A stretch of DNA of 10,124 nucleotides from assembly GCA_903887095.1 (NCBI GenBank), contig CAISOQ010000131.1, forward strand, positions 1-10,124, read 5' to 3'. The notes beneath the pieces were generated by a model. It was not told where the DNA came from. It saw nothing but the letters and a program-made list of their open reading frames with translations, and did not search any database. The first letter of the stretch is position 1. Each line of letters opens with the position of its first letter. Shown piece by piece: positions 1 through 6,253 of the stretch. Source of the stretch: an uncultured Flavobacteriia bacterium (GTDB taxonomy: Bacteria > Bacteroidota > Bacteroidia > Flavobacteriales_D > Crocinitomicaceae). The translations under genes and the position numbers were made by a program.

Positions 1-381
1 CCATGGAAAGGAAATGAGTGGGTAGGCTTTAATACTACTCAAGTTGTTTTCACCATTGATGCAGGGAGTAAAACAAAAATTCATGATTTAGAATTGAGTT
101 TTCTGGAAGATCCAAGTGCTTGGATTTTGATGCCAACTTCTGTGCATATTTTTATCTCTAATGATGGCAAAAAATGGAAAGAATGCAAGGATTCCGAAAT
201 TAATTTGACTGAAAAGAATATCCCAATTAAAAAAACATTACCTTTTTCTACTGCAATTGAACGCAAAGGAAGGTATATCAAAGTACTCATAGAAGCTCTG
301 GATAAGATTCCAGAAAATCAACCGGGGGCAGGCAAAATTCCTTGGACGTTTATGGATGAAATAATATTGAACTACGAATGA
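1..381 (+). CDS. C-terminal part of a family 20 beta-N-acetylhexosaminidase (partial, 5' end outside window)
   Basis: The reading frame is open from the first base and gives 126 residues before a TGA stop. GH20 enzymes remove terminal beta-linked N-acetylhexosamine from glycans, usually in the periplasm or outside the cell. The catalytic TIM barrel lies upstream of the window; only the accessory C-terminal beta-sandwich is visible. It reads like the F5/8-type tail of Bacteroidota GH20 proteins: a PWKGNEWVGF opening, an 'IDAG' strand, 'LSFLEDPSAWILMPTSV', an 'ISNDGKKW' turn and a closing 'WTFMDEIIL' strand. The stop overlaps the cutC start by four bases (ATGA at 378-381), so the two are probably translated from one mRNA. 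The family call rests on remembered resemblance of this tail, without active-site residues, so another sugar hydrolase with the same accessory domain is possible. Confidence 0.7.
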   Translation, partial: PWKGNEWVGFNTTQVVFTIDAGSKTKIHDLELSFLEDPSAWILMPTSVHIFISNDGKKWKECKDSEINLTEKNIPIKKTLPFSTAIERKGRYIKVLIEALDKIPENQPGAGKIPWTFMDEIILNYE

Positions 382-1076
382 GATTTGAATTGTGTGCTGC
401 AACGATCGAAGCAATCAAAGTAGCTGGTGAGTTTGGATTCGACAGAATTGAATTGTGTCAAAACCTGGAACAGGGCGGTACCACTCCATCAAATGGAATG
501 ATTGAATATGCGATTGCTTGCGGCATAGAAACACATGTCCTCATTCGCCCTAGGCCTGGAAATTTCACTTATGACGAAACTGAACACGAGGTGATTTTAC
601 GCGATGTGCTTAACTGCAAAGAAATGGGAGCAAAAGGAGTTGTCATTGGAGCATTAAATAGCGCGGGTGAAATTGATCGTTATTTCCTGAATAACATAAT
701 GAAGAAATCAAAAGGAATGGAAGTGACGTTTCATCGCGCTTTTGACGATTCTATTGACTGGAAAAGATCGATCGATTTACTTATTGAGCATGGAGTTCAT
801 CGATTACTTTCAAGTGGTATGGCCAGCAATGCAGAGATTGGAATTCCTATTCTTCGTCAAATGGTAAATTATAGTGCTGATCGATTACAGATTATGGCTG
901 GAGGAGGAGTGAATGCTGCTAATATTTCCAAGATCATAAAGGAAGTGAATCCAGATGCAATCCATTTTTCCGGTACTTCAAAATTCCAAATGGATGAAGA
1001 CTCACTTTTTTCAGATCCAATTTTAAAGGTTGAACGAAACAAAGTGAAACGAATTCTTGAAGCCGCAGCAAAGTAA
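378..1076 (+). CDS. cutC: CutC family protein (PF03932), TIM-barrel
   Basis: The 232-residue protein is full length for the family (E. coli CutC is about 248). Conserved blocks appear in the expected order: FELCAAT at the N-terminus, RIELC (23-27), GGTTPS (33-38), the RPRPGNF loop (57-63), VVIGAL (88-93), VTFHRAFD (116-123), RLLSSG (142-147), AGGGVN (174-179) and HFSGTS (196-201). It is a predicted cytoplasmic TIM barrel with no signal peptide. The name comes from a proposed role in copper homeostasis, but later work in E. coli did not support that role, so the biochemical function should be taken as unknown. The ATG overlaps the stop of the upstream GH20 gene (ATGA), which fixes the start and suggests translational coupling. 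This context favours a role near amino-sugar or glycan breakdown (inference). No CxxC or His-rich metal site is evident. Confidence 0.93.
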   Translation: MRFELCAATIEAIKVAGEFGFDRIELCQNLEQGGTTPSNGMIEYAIACGIETHVLIRPRPGNFTYDETEHEVILRDVLNCKEMGAKGVVIGALNSAGEIDRYFLNNIMKKSKGMEVTFHRAFDDSIDWKRSIDLLIEHGVHRLLSSGMASNAEIGIPILRQMVNYSADRLQIMAGGGVNAANISKIIKEVNPDAIHFSGTSKFQMDEDSLFSDPILKVERNKVKRILEAAAK

Positions 1077-1088
1077 TTGTTACTTTTC
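1057..1088 (+). promoter_or_regulatory. possible Bacteroidota promoter at the end of cutC
   Basis: TTG (1057-1059), a 21-base spacer and TACTTTTC (1081-1088) resemble the Bacteroidota TTG/TAnnTTTG promoter, with the last base of the -7 element wrong. It would start transcription about 15 bases before the ATG at 1112. Such AT-rich matches arise by chance, and read-through from cutC is an equally good explanation for expression of the next gene. Confidence 0.25.
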
Positions 1089-1111
1089 AATACATCACAC
1101 GTTCTTAGATC

Positions 1112-1588
1112 ATGAGAAATTATTTTTTGATCATTTTCAGTTGCTTAATGCTGAATTCAGTAGTTGCTCAATGCGATTCTATTTCATTGATTAATAAGAA
1201 GATTGTTGAATTCGCTTCCTCAAAAATGAATAAAAAAGTCGGTACAGGAGAATGCTGGGATCTGGCTAAGTTTGCACTTGAGGCTGCGAATGCAAAATGG
1301 GATGGGCTTTATGGCTTTGGAAGAAAACTTGAAAAGGGACAGTGCATCATGCCGGGTGATATTATTCAATTTGAAAAGGTGAAGGTAAAATGGAACGATG
1401 GCCAAAAAGATTATATGGAACAATTTCCACATCATACGGCAATAATATACAGTGTGTCGAGCAATGATCAGGTTGAACTTATTCATCAAAATACTGGGTA
1501 CAATGGCAAAAAAGTTACAACAAGCCCTTTGAATTTTAAAGGAATAACAAGTGGGAAATACACGATTTATCGACCTGAATCAAAGTGA
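1112..1588 (+). CDS. small secreted papain-like (NlpC/CHAP or AIM3/BBC1-like) cysteine-hydrolase-fold protein
   Basis: The 158-residue product begins with a clear signal peptide (MRNYFLIIFSCLMLNSVVA, probable cleavage near residue 19 or 20). Position -1 before Cys21 is Gln, which argues against a lipoprotein. The mature part has GTGECWDLA (Cys48 before a helix), a PGDIIQF strand (81-87), FPHHTAII (105-112, His107/His108) and LIHQN (123-127, His125/Asn127). The order Cys on a helix, then His on a strand, then a polar residue is that of papain-fold peptidases and amidases such as NlpC/P60 and CHAP. The G-x-GEC-W-x-LA ... PGDI-QF ... HHTAI ... HQN layout also resembles the AIM3/BBC1 'cysteine proteinase-fold' domain. 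Substrate is unknown; peptidoglycan or another extracellular amide is plausible but unproven. It lies 35 bases after cutC on the same strand and may be co-transcribed. Its stop lies one base from that of the convergent phosphorylase gene. Confidence 0.7.
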   Translation: MRNYFLIIFSCLMLNSVVAQCDSISLINKKIVEFASSKMNKKVGTGECWDLAKFALEAANAKWDGLYGFGRKLEKGQCIMPGDIIQFEKVKVKWNDGQKDYMEQFPHHTAIIYSVSSNDQVELIHQNTGYNGKKVTTSPLNFKGITSGKYTIYRPESK

Positions 1589-1589
1589 T

Positions 1590-2453
1590 TTATATTCGCT
1601 CTAAAACATAGGAAATGAGTGCATTCATTTCTTCTTTGTACCCTTTAGAAAATTCCATCTTTGGTCGATTAGCGACGCCTAAACAAATCGTTGCACATTG
1701 ATGTCCCATTGCCCTGCCGAGAGCAAAGATAGCTGAGCTTTCCATTTCGAAATTGATTACTCGATTAGAATCACTGCTGAAATTTGTCAATCGCTCATTT
1801 AGATGTTTAACTGAATTAGGAACCCTTAACTGCCTTCCTTGTGGACCATAAAATCCACTACTCGTAACGGTAATGCCTAAATACGTCTCATCAGATTTGA
1901 AACGATCTGTTAAGTCAGTTGTCGCTGAAATTAAATACGGCTGAATAACACTGGGTAATTCGAGCTCTTTAATCAATGCATTTTTTAACCCGATTTCTTT
2001 TTCTGTAAATTCAATTTGATAAAAATGTGCAATATTGTCTAAACCGAAAGCGTGAGTTGATAGAAGATAGGAGTGAACAGGGATCTCTGGCTGTAAAATA
2101 CCACACGTTCCAATTCGAATAATTTCAAGAGAAGTCTTCGTTTCTTTATCGATTCGCTTTGAAAGATCAATGTTGAACAATGCATCAAGTTCATTCATTG
2201 TTATATCGATATTGTCAGTACCTATTCCTGTTGACAATGCGGAAATTCGTTTGCCTTTATAAATTCCTGTATGGCAAACAAATTCTCTGTGTTGCGACTG
2301 GTGTTCAATGGTGTCAAAGAAAGATGAAATCATAGCGACTCTATCTTGATCGCCCACCAGGATGATTTTTGAAGAAATGTTCTCTGGAGATAATCCTAAA
2401 TGGTAGACGCACCCATTGGCATCAAGCACTAATTCTGAAGCTGGATATTGCAT
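1590..2453 (-). CDS. nucleoside phosphorylase, uridine-phosphorylase-like (PNP/UDP superfamily)
   Basis: The predicted 287-residue cytoplasmic enzyme would split a nucleoside with phosphate into base and (deoxy)ribose 1-phosphate for pyrimidine salvage. Residues, counted from the ATG at 2453: VGDQDRV (33-39, phosphate-binding loop), STGIGTDNI (74-82), RIGTCG (113-118, phosphate-binding Arg), SGFYGPQGRQLR (199-210) and FEMESS (235-240, ribose-binding Glu-Met-Glu). Gln206 and Arg208 form a Q-x-R pair that aligns with the uracil-reading Gln166/Arg168 of E. coli uridine phosphorylase, so uridine is the favoured substrate (inference). A TTG at 2483 would add ten residues (MRHFFFVFLT), but that codon lies in the terminator hairpin of the preceding gene, so ATG 2453 is preferred. 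No clear Shine-Dalgarno or TAnnTTTG element precedes it; read-through or a weak promoter must drive it. It converges with the papain-like gene. Confidence 0.87.
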   Translation of the reverse strand: MQYPASELVLDANGCVYHLGLSPENISSKIILVGDQDRVAMISSFFDTIEHQSQHREFVCHTGIYKGKRISALSTGIGTDNIDITMNELDALFNIDLSKRIDKETKTSLEIIRIGTCGILQPEIPVHSYLLSTHAFGLDNIAHFYQIEFTEKEIGLKNALIKELELPSVIQPYLISATTDLTDRFKSDETYLGITVTSSGFYGPQGRQLRVPNSVKHLNERLTNFSSDSNRVINFEMESSAIFALGRAMGHQCATICLGVANRPKMEFSKGYKEEMNALISYVLERI

Positions 2454-2465
2454 AGTTAAAAATAC

Positions 2466-2495
2466 AAAAAAAAAGTGCCGCAAGAAGCAGCACTT
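2466..2495 (-). terminator. rho-independent terminator after the DUF4197 gene
   Basis: On the minus strand AAGTGCTGC (2495-2487), the loop TTCTT and GCGGCACTT (2481-2473) form a nine-pair stem with one U-G wobble, followed by nine T residues (2474-2466). It begins 22 bases after the DUF4197 stop. The T tract ends only 12 bases before the phosphorylase ATG. Confidence 0.8.
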
Positions 2496-2517
2496 ACAAT
2501 CATATCAATGATTTATA

Positions 2518-3258
2518 TCAATTACCAGTAACACTGCCAAAGACCTTTTTCAAAAGATCGGAAACACGCGCTAAAGGATCTTTTCTGATTTTATTCTCTT
2601 CAATTTCTACCATGTGAAACAAGCCAGCAATTGCTCTCTCAGTAACATATTTGTTCAAATCTGGATTTAATTTTTCGCCTCCAGTCAATGTCATGGCACT
2701 GTTGTATTTTGTAATGATAGGGTTCCAATATTCAGTGAGTTTGACTTTGGAAATGGCAGCTTCTACCTTTGGAGCAAAGGCTGCAGTTAATTTAGCTGTT
2801 GTATTGTCTTTTAAATACTTTGTAGCCGCTCCATTTCCTCCATTTAATATCCCAAATCCATCTGAAATACTCATGTTGGTAATAGCATCGGCGAAAATGG
2901 GAAGCGCCTCTTTTGTTGCCTCTTCAGCTGCACGATTTAAAGTGGTTTCAAACTTCTCCACTTGTGCAGACATTCCAAGGTCTAATGCTTTCTGCTTCAC
3001 TTTTAAAGCATCCTGAGGAAAGGGAAGTCGTATGTCCGTATTTTTAAGAAACCCGTCGGTAACAGAAGTTAAATTTACTGAGTTTTTGATACCGACATTC
3101 AATGCTTCTTTCAAGCCAGAAATGACTTCCTCATTCGATAATTGAGGTTTAGAAGGTGTGGTTGTTGTAACAATACTTGCCGCATCTTCTAAAACTTCAC
3201 AAGAAAAATAAAGCATAGATGAACAAAGTAAAACAACTGGAAAAACAATTTTTTTCAT
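2518..3258 (-). CDS. DUF4197 family lipoprotein
   Basis: The 246-residue protein starts with a lipoprotein signal peptide: MKK, a hydrophobic stretch (IVFPVVLLCSSMLYF), then Ser-Cys20. The lipobox is loose, as is common in Bacteroidota, so it is probably anchored in the outer or inner membrane facing the periplasm. A Thr/Pro-rich linker follows. The body has the DUF4197 pattern: 'EEVISGLKEALNVGI', a 'DIRLPFPQD' motif near residue 72, 'FETTLNRAAEEAT', 'DGFGILNGG', 'ATKYLKDNT', 'YWNPIITKYN', and C-terminal 'GLFHMVEIEENKIRKDP' with a 'VSDLLKKVFG' helix. The molecular function of this family is not established. ATG 3258 is chosen over an in-frame TTG at 3276 because that TTG is the end of a perfect -7 promoter box. 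The gene lies 63 bases downstream of the large T9SS protein gene and has its own promoter and terminator. Confidence 0.88.
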   Translation of the reverse strand: MKKIVFPVVLLCSSMLYFSCEVLEDAASIVTTTTPSKPQLSNEEVISGLKEALNVGIKNSVNLTSVTDGFLKNTDIRLPFPQDALKVKQKALDLGMSAQVEKFETTLNRAAEEATKEALPIFADAITNMSISDGFGILNGGNGAATKYLKDNTTAKLTAAFAPKVEAAISKVKLTEYWNPIITKYNSAMTLTGGEKLNPDLNKYVTERAIAGLFHMVEIEENKIRKDPLARVSDLLKKVFGSVTGN

Positions 3259-3273
3259 AGAAAAGGATTTTAT

Positions 3274-3304
3274 CAAACGTACTAATTTTTTATCAGCACT
3301 TCAA
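3274..3304 (-). promoter_or_regulatory. Bacteroidota-type promoter of the DUF4197 gene
   Basis: On the minus strand TTG (3304-3302), a 20-base spacer and TACGTTTG (3281-3274) match the Bacteroidota sigma-factor consensus TTG-N17-23-TAnnTTTG at every fixed position. Transcription would begin about 7 bases further on, giving a leader of only about 9-10 bases before ATG 3258. The element lies between the two genes, outside coding sequence. Confidence 0.65.
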
Positions 3305-3321
3305 TAAGTATACCAATCATT

Positions 3322-6030
3322 TTAACGAAGGACGTTTATGTGGCCTGAGAATTCGTACTTGTTGTCGTTTATTAAGTCTTTAGCCGTTGCTTTCCATACA
3401 TAGGTGCCTGCTTTAACTTTTTGATTATTGTATGTTCCGTCCCAACTAGAATCAGGATCGCGTGACTCCCAGATTATTTCTCCCCAACGATTGAATATGT
3501 AAAACTCAAAATTGTACACGTCAATGCCTTGAATATACATTTTCCAACTTTGATTGAATTCATCTCCATCCGGTGTGAATGCATTCGGTGCGAAGAAGAT
3601 GACATCCTGAACAATGTTCATGTCATAGGAGACAGTGTCCGTACATCCAAAATCGCTGCTTACAATGAGAGTAACGGGATATTGTCCAACTTCACCAACA
3701 GGAAAAGTAAATGATGGATTTTGAGCACTGCTTGATGTTGGTATTGATCCTGGACTAATCCATTGCCAGCTTGCAATATCTCCAGTCGATTGATCTTGCA
3801 TGCCTATTGTTGTTTCAAAAATGGTAGCCGGATTATCTGTAAAAGTGAATTCAGCATTAGGTACAGGCATAGCCTCAATAATATTTTGAAAAAGACCAGT
3901 GTAAACGCAACCATAGATTGATGTTACGGTCATTTCACAGGCATAATAAGCTGGATCCACAAACGTATTTGTTACACTTTCTGAACCGCTAACGGAATAA
4001 GCGTTGCCATCAGAAAATTGATAATATGTCGTTGCTATTTCATTGCTGTTATTCGAATTATTTTGAAACACAAATGTTGCCGGAACACAGTCTTTGAGTT
4101 TGTCAGGGTCCATTTGCGGAATGATTGGGGTAGGGAAGGTAATGACTGTGCAAGTATCTGTTGTTGGTGAACCACAAATTTCAGACAAGGTCACGCAGTA
4201 CTGAGTATTCGTAAAATCTGGATCAACATTAATTGCCGTTCCTGTGCCAATCATATTTCCGTTCTCGTACCAAGTGAAAATGTAAGGACTTGACCCCCCA
4301 ATTCCTGTTACTTGCAATGGTATATCATCTTCTGGACAAATTTGTGTTGAACTCGTTATAAATGTGATTTGCAATGGATCTGGCTGTTCTATGATAACAG
4401 TGAATGTTGTTAGGCAATTGTTTGCATCAGTTACTGTAACTTTTTGAGCACCTGCAGACAAATCTGATGCAGTATTTGTTGTGGATGAGCTATTGTCCCA
4501 ACTGTATGAAAATGGAGGTGTGCCGGTACCTTGCGCAACGGAAACAGAAATGGTTCCATCTGAACCTGAATTGCATGTTACATCTGAAATTGTAGCAGCG
4601 CTGACAACCATTGCAGGAATCGTATTGATTGTTACTGTGACCGTTCCTGAACATCCAATATCTGATGTGACCGTGCAACTATAAGTCCCTGCTGACAATC
4701 CAGTAGCAGTTTGTGAAGTTTGAGCTGAAGCATCGTCCCATAAATAAGTCACATTGCCTAACTGAGGAGTCATTACTGCTGTTGCGCTCCCGTTACTTTC
4801 ACCGGGACATGAAACTAAGGTGCTTGTCACTGTATAACTTGCCGGGGTATCTCCTACAACTGCCGATGCGGATGATGAACACCCCAAAGCGTCTGTCATG
4901 GTGACAGAGTAAAATCCTGCGTTAAGATTTTCAATTATAGTTCCTGAAGCTCCGTTGCTCCAGGTGAAAGAAAATGGCGCAACTCCTGAGTTGGCAGTAG
5001 CGGTGACTGTCCCAACTCCAGCACTGCAAAAATCAGGGGTTGGAGTTGCCGAAACGGAGCTAGTTAGTCCTGTTAACCATGAAGTATCTGAGACAGAACC
5101 AATCCCTGTCCCGCATGCTGTTCCCGTTAAAAAATACCCGGTTGTTCCGGCAGGCACAGTAACTAATAATGAGCCATTATTGTAAGGAAAAGTTTGTCCA
5201 TTCGTATTGCCCCACATGATCGCTGTACCAACTGATGTGACCAAAATATATTCTTCATTGGTTATGGTGTATCCATTTGTGTTGGTGGGAGAAGTGGGAG
5301 TGAATCGTTTACATTCTTGGTTCGCCGACCATTGTGAAATGTTTCTTCCTGGAGTAATATGGGCAATTGTACCTGCAGGATTTTCGGTGCCTTGAATTGC
5401 TAACCCACTATTCCAAGTTGTGCAAGGTGGCTTGTTTCCGATATGAAATTCAAGATTATTTGAACTTTCATAGAGCATAATGGTCATGTAGGAACATTCT
5501 CCACAAGAAAAGGTTGGAATTTCCTTATACAGAACAACAAAAATACGATTAGGTGCCGTTCCAACAGTTTGGTATTGAATTTGTCCACCTAGACTTGGAT
5601 TCATGTCCTGATAACAAACCATTGCTGTTGTCTTTGGATCGGCAAATGTTGTATTAGGCAAAGGTGTTATCCCTGTGAAAGACCAAGAGCAATATTGATT
5701 TGCTTTTGTAAGGTCAAATGAAATCAATCCGTTAGAACCAATGACACATTGACTATAGGAATTATTGTAAAAACTAAAATTAAACCCAATTGGGACAACC
5801 GCAGACCAAACATCATCAATTAAGCTTACGTTTGTCGGAGAAGGTAAAAACAATCCCCCTCCAGAACTACTTGATCCAGAACCTGCACCTGCACAATTGA
5901 AAATTTCTACTTGTTGACCAGCGCACACAGTTGTATCATCTCCAAGGCAGATAAAATCTGTTGTTGTTTGAGAGTAGAATGAAAAGCACATTAAAAGCAG
6001 TGCCATTAAGCCATAAAACTTCAGCTTCAT
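3322..6030 (-). CDS. T9SS-exported multidomain protein with SprB-like repeats, PKD-like domain and gliding motility-associated C-terminal domain
   Basis: The 902-residue protein is predicted to be secreted by the type IX system and displayed on or released from the cell surface. A signal peptide (1-20, ending CFSFYS) is followed by a Cys-containing strand (C28, C36) and a Gly/Ser-rich linker (47-59). Next is an unassigned beta-rich domain (about 60-245; IGFNFSFYNN, CVIGSNGLISFD, 'IPTFSCGECSYMTIMLYE'). Three SprB-like repeats cover 328-548, an Ig-like module 555-632 and a PKD-like module 640-720. A clearer PKD domain follows at 722-806. The C-terminus (812-902) is the CHU_C/TIGR04131 type B sorting domain: PNAFTPDGDEFN (815-826), IFNRWGE (845-851), SWDG, GTYVWK (875-880) and terminal NVLR. 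Many Cys pairs fit disulfides formed outside the cytoplasm. Adhesion or matrix binding is the likely role, but no ligand is predictable. A -7 element lies 37 bases upstream. No convincing terminator follows the stop. Confidence 0.92.
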   Translation of the reverse strand: MKLKFYGLMALLLMCFSFYSQTTTDFICLGDDTTVCAGQQVEIFNCAGAGSGSSSSGGGLFLPSPTNVSLIDDVWSAVVPIGFNFSFYNNSYSQCVIGSNGLISFDLTKANQYCSWSFTGITPLPNTTFADPKTTAMVCYQDMNPSLGGQIQYQTVGTAPNRIFVVLYKEIPTFSCGECSYMTIMLYESSNNLEFHIGNKPPCTTWNSGLAIQGTENPAGTIAHITPGRNISQWSANQECKRFTPTSPTNTNGYTITNEEYILVTSVGTAIMWGNTNGQTFPYNNGSLLVTVPAGTTGYFLTGTACGTGIGSVSDTSWLTGLTSSVSATPTPDFCSAGVGTVTATANSGVAPFSFTWSNGASGTIIENLNAGFYSVTMTDALGCSSSASAVVGDTPASYTVTSTLVSCPGESNGSATAVMTPQLGNVTYLWDDASAQTSQTATGLSAGTYSCTVTSDIGCSGTVTVTINTIPAMVVSAATISDVTCNSGSDGTISVSVAQGTGTPPFSYSWDNSSSTTNTASDLSAGAQKVTVTDANNCLTTFTVIIEQPDPLQITFITSSTQICPEDDIPLQVTGIGGSSPYIFTWYENGNMIGTGTAINVDPDFTNTQYCVTLSEICGSPTTDTCTVITFPTPIIPQMDPDKLKDCVPATFVFQNNSNNSNEIATTYYQFSDGNAYSVSGSESVTNTFVDPAYYACEMTVTSIYGCVYTGLFQNIIEAMPVPNAEFTFTDNPATIFETTIGMQDQSTGDIASWQWISPGSIPTSSSAQNPSFTFPVGEVGQYPVTLIVSSDFGCTDTVSYDMNIVQDVIFFAPNAFTPDGDEFNQSWKMYIQGIDVYNFEFYIFNRWGEIIWESRDPDSSWDGTYNNQKVKAGTYVWKATAKDLINDNKYEFSGHINVLR
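4387..5049 (-). repeat. three tandem SprB-like protein repeats inside the T9SS protein
   Basis: Residues 328-392, 399-468 and 474-548 are diverged copies of one unit of 65-75 residues. Each has an opening Cys (C335, C408, C486), a central Trp (W357, W431, W511), an L-[NS]-A-G turn (369-372, 445-448, 524-527) and a closing Cys in a V-T-x-[TS]-D-type strand (C384, C460, C539). The paired Cys spacing (49-53) suggests one disulfide per repeat. The copies are too diverged at DNA level to recombine easily. Confidence 0.75.
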
Positions 6031-6067
6031 TGGTTATAATAAGGGTTTAATCTAAGATTTAGACGCA

Positions 6068-6075
6068 CAAAGTTA
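6068..6075 (-). promoter_or_regulatory. -7 element (TAnnTTTG) upstream of the T9SS protein gene
   Basis: TAACTTTG on the minus strand (6075-6068) is a perfect match to the Bacteroidota -7 box, 37 bases before the ATG at 6030. No good TTG lies at the expected -33 distance, so the call rests on the -7 box and its location. The 223-base divergent intergenic region (6031-6253) otherwise holds only AT-rich sequence and the opposite promoter. Confidence 0.5.
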
Positions 6076-6219
6076 AGGATAGTTGCGTTTTGATTCCTAA
6101 AAATGATGATTTACATGCTTTTTTAACAGAAGTTTTCATTCTTTGGATACTTCAAATTCCATCATTTTTTGCAATTTTTTCTGTTCATATTTTTTTCATC
6201 CACAGCTGTAAAAATTAGT

Positions 6220-6227
6220 TACATTTG
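6220..6227 (+). promoter_or_regulatory. -7 element (TAnnTTTG) of gdhA
   Basis: TACATTTG matches the Bacteroidota -7 box exactly and ends 26 bases before the gdhA ATG. The -33 region is T-rich (6191-6197) without a true TTG. No strong Shine-Dalgarno is visible (AAAAAGTAAGATA before ATG), which is usual in this phylum. Confidence 0.55.
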
Positions 6228-6253
6228 CCTCGTCATTTTTAAAAAGTAAGATA

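Noticed and set aside
81..290. Minus-strand open frame opposite the GH20 tail
   Set aside because: The plus frame is open from base 1 and matches a known accessory domain; the antisense frame has no recognisable features.
869..1489. Minus-strand open frames opposite cutC and the papain-like gene (869-1090, 1220-1489), and 2651-3016 plus opposite DUF4197
   Set aside because: They are shadows of genes with clear family signatures and lack promoters or plausible protein character.
4387..5049. Repeat region considered as a CRISPR or DNA-level satellite array
   Set aside because: The repetition is at protein level only, with units of 65-75 residues and diverged nucleotides; there are no short identical repeats with unique spacers.
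4481..5395. Several plus-strand open frames of 60-76 codons opposite the T9SS protein gene
   Set aside because: They lie antisense to a strongly supported gene, have no promoter or recognisable domain, and their Val/Pro/Thr-rich composition simply mirrors the Thr/Ser/Gly-rich repeats on the other strand.
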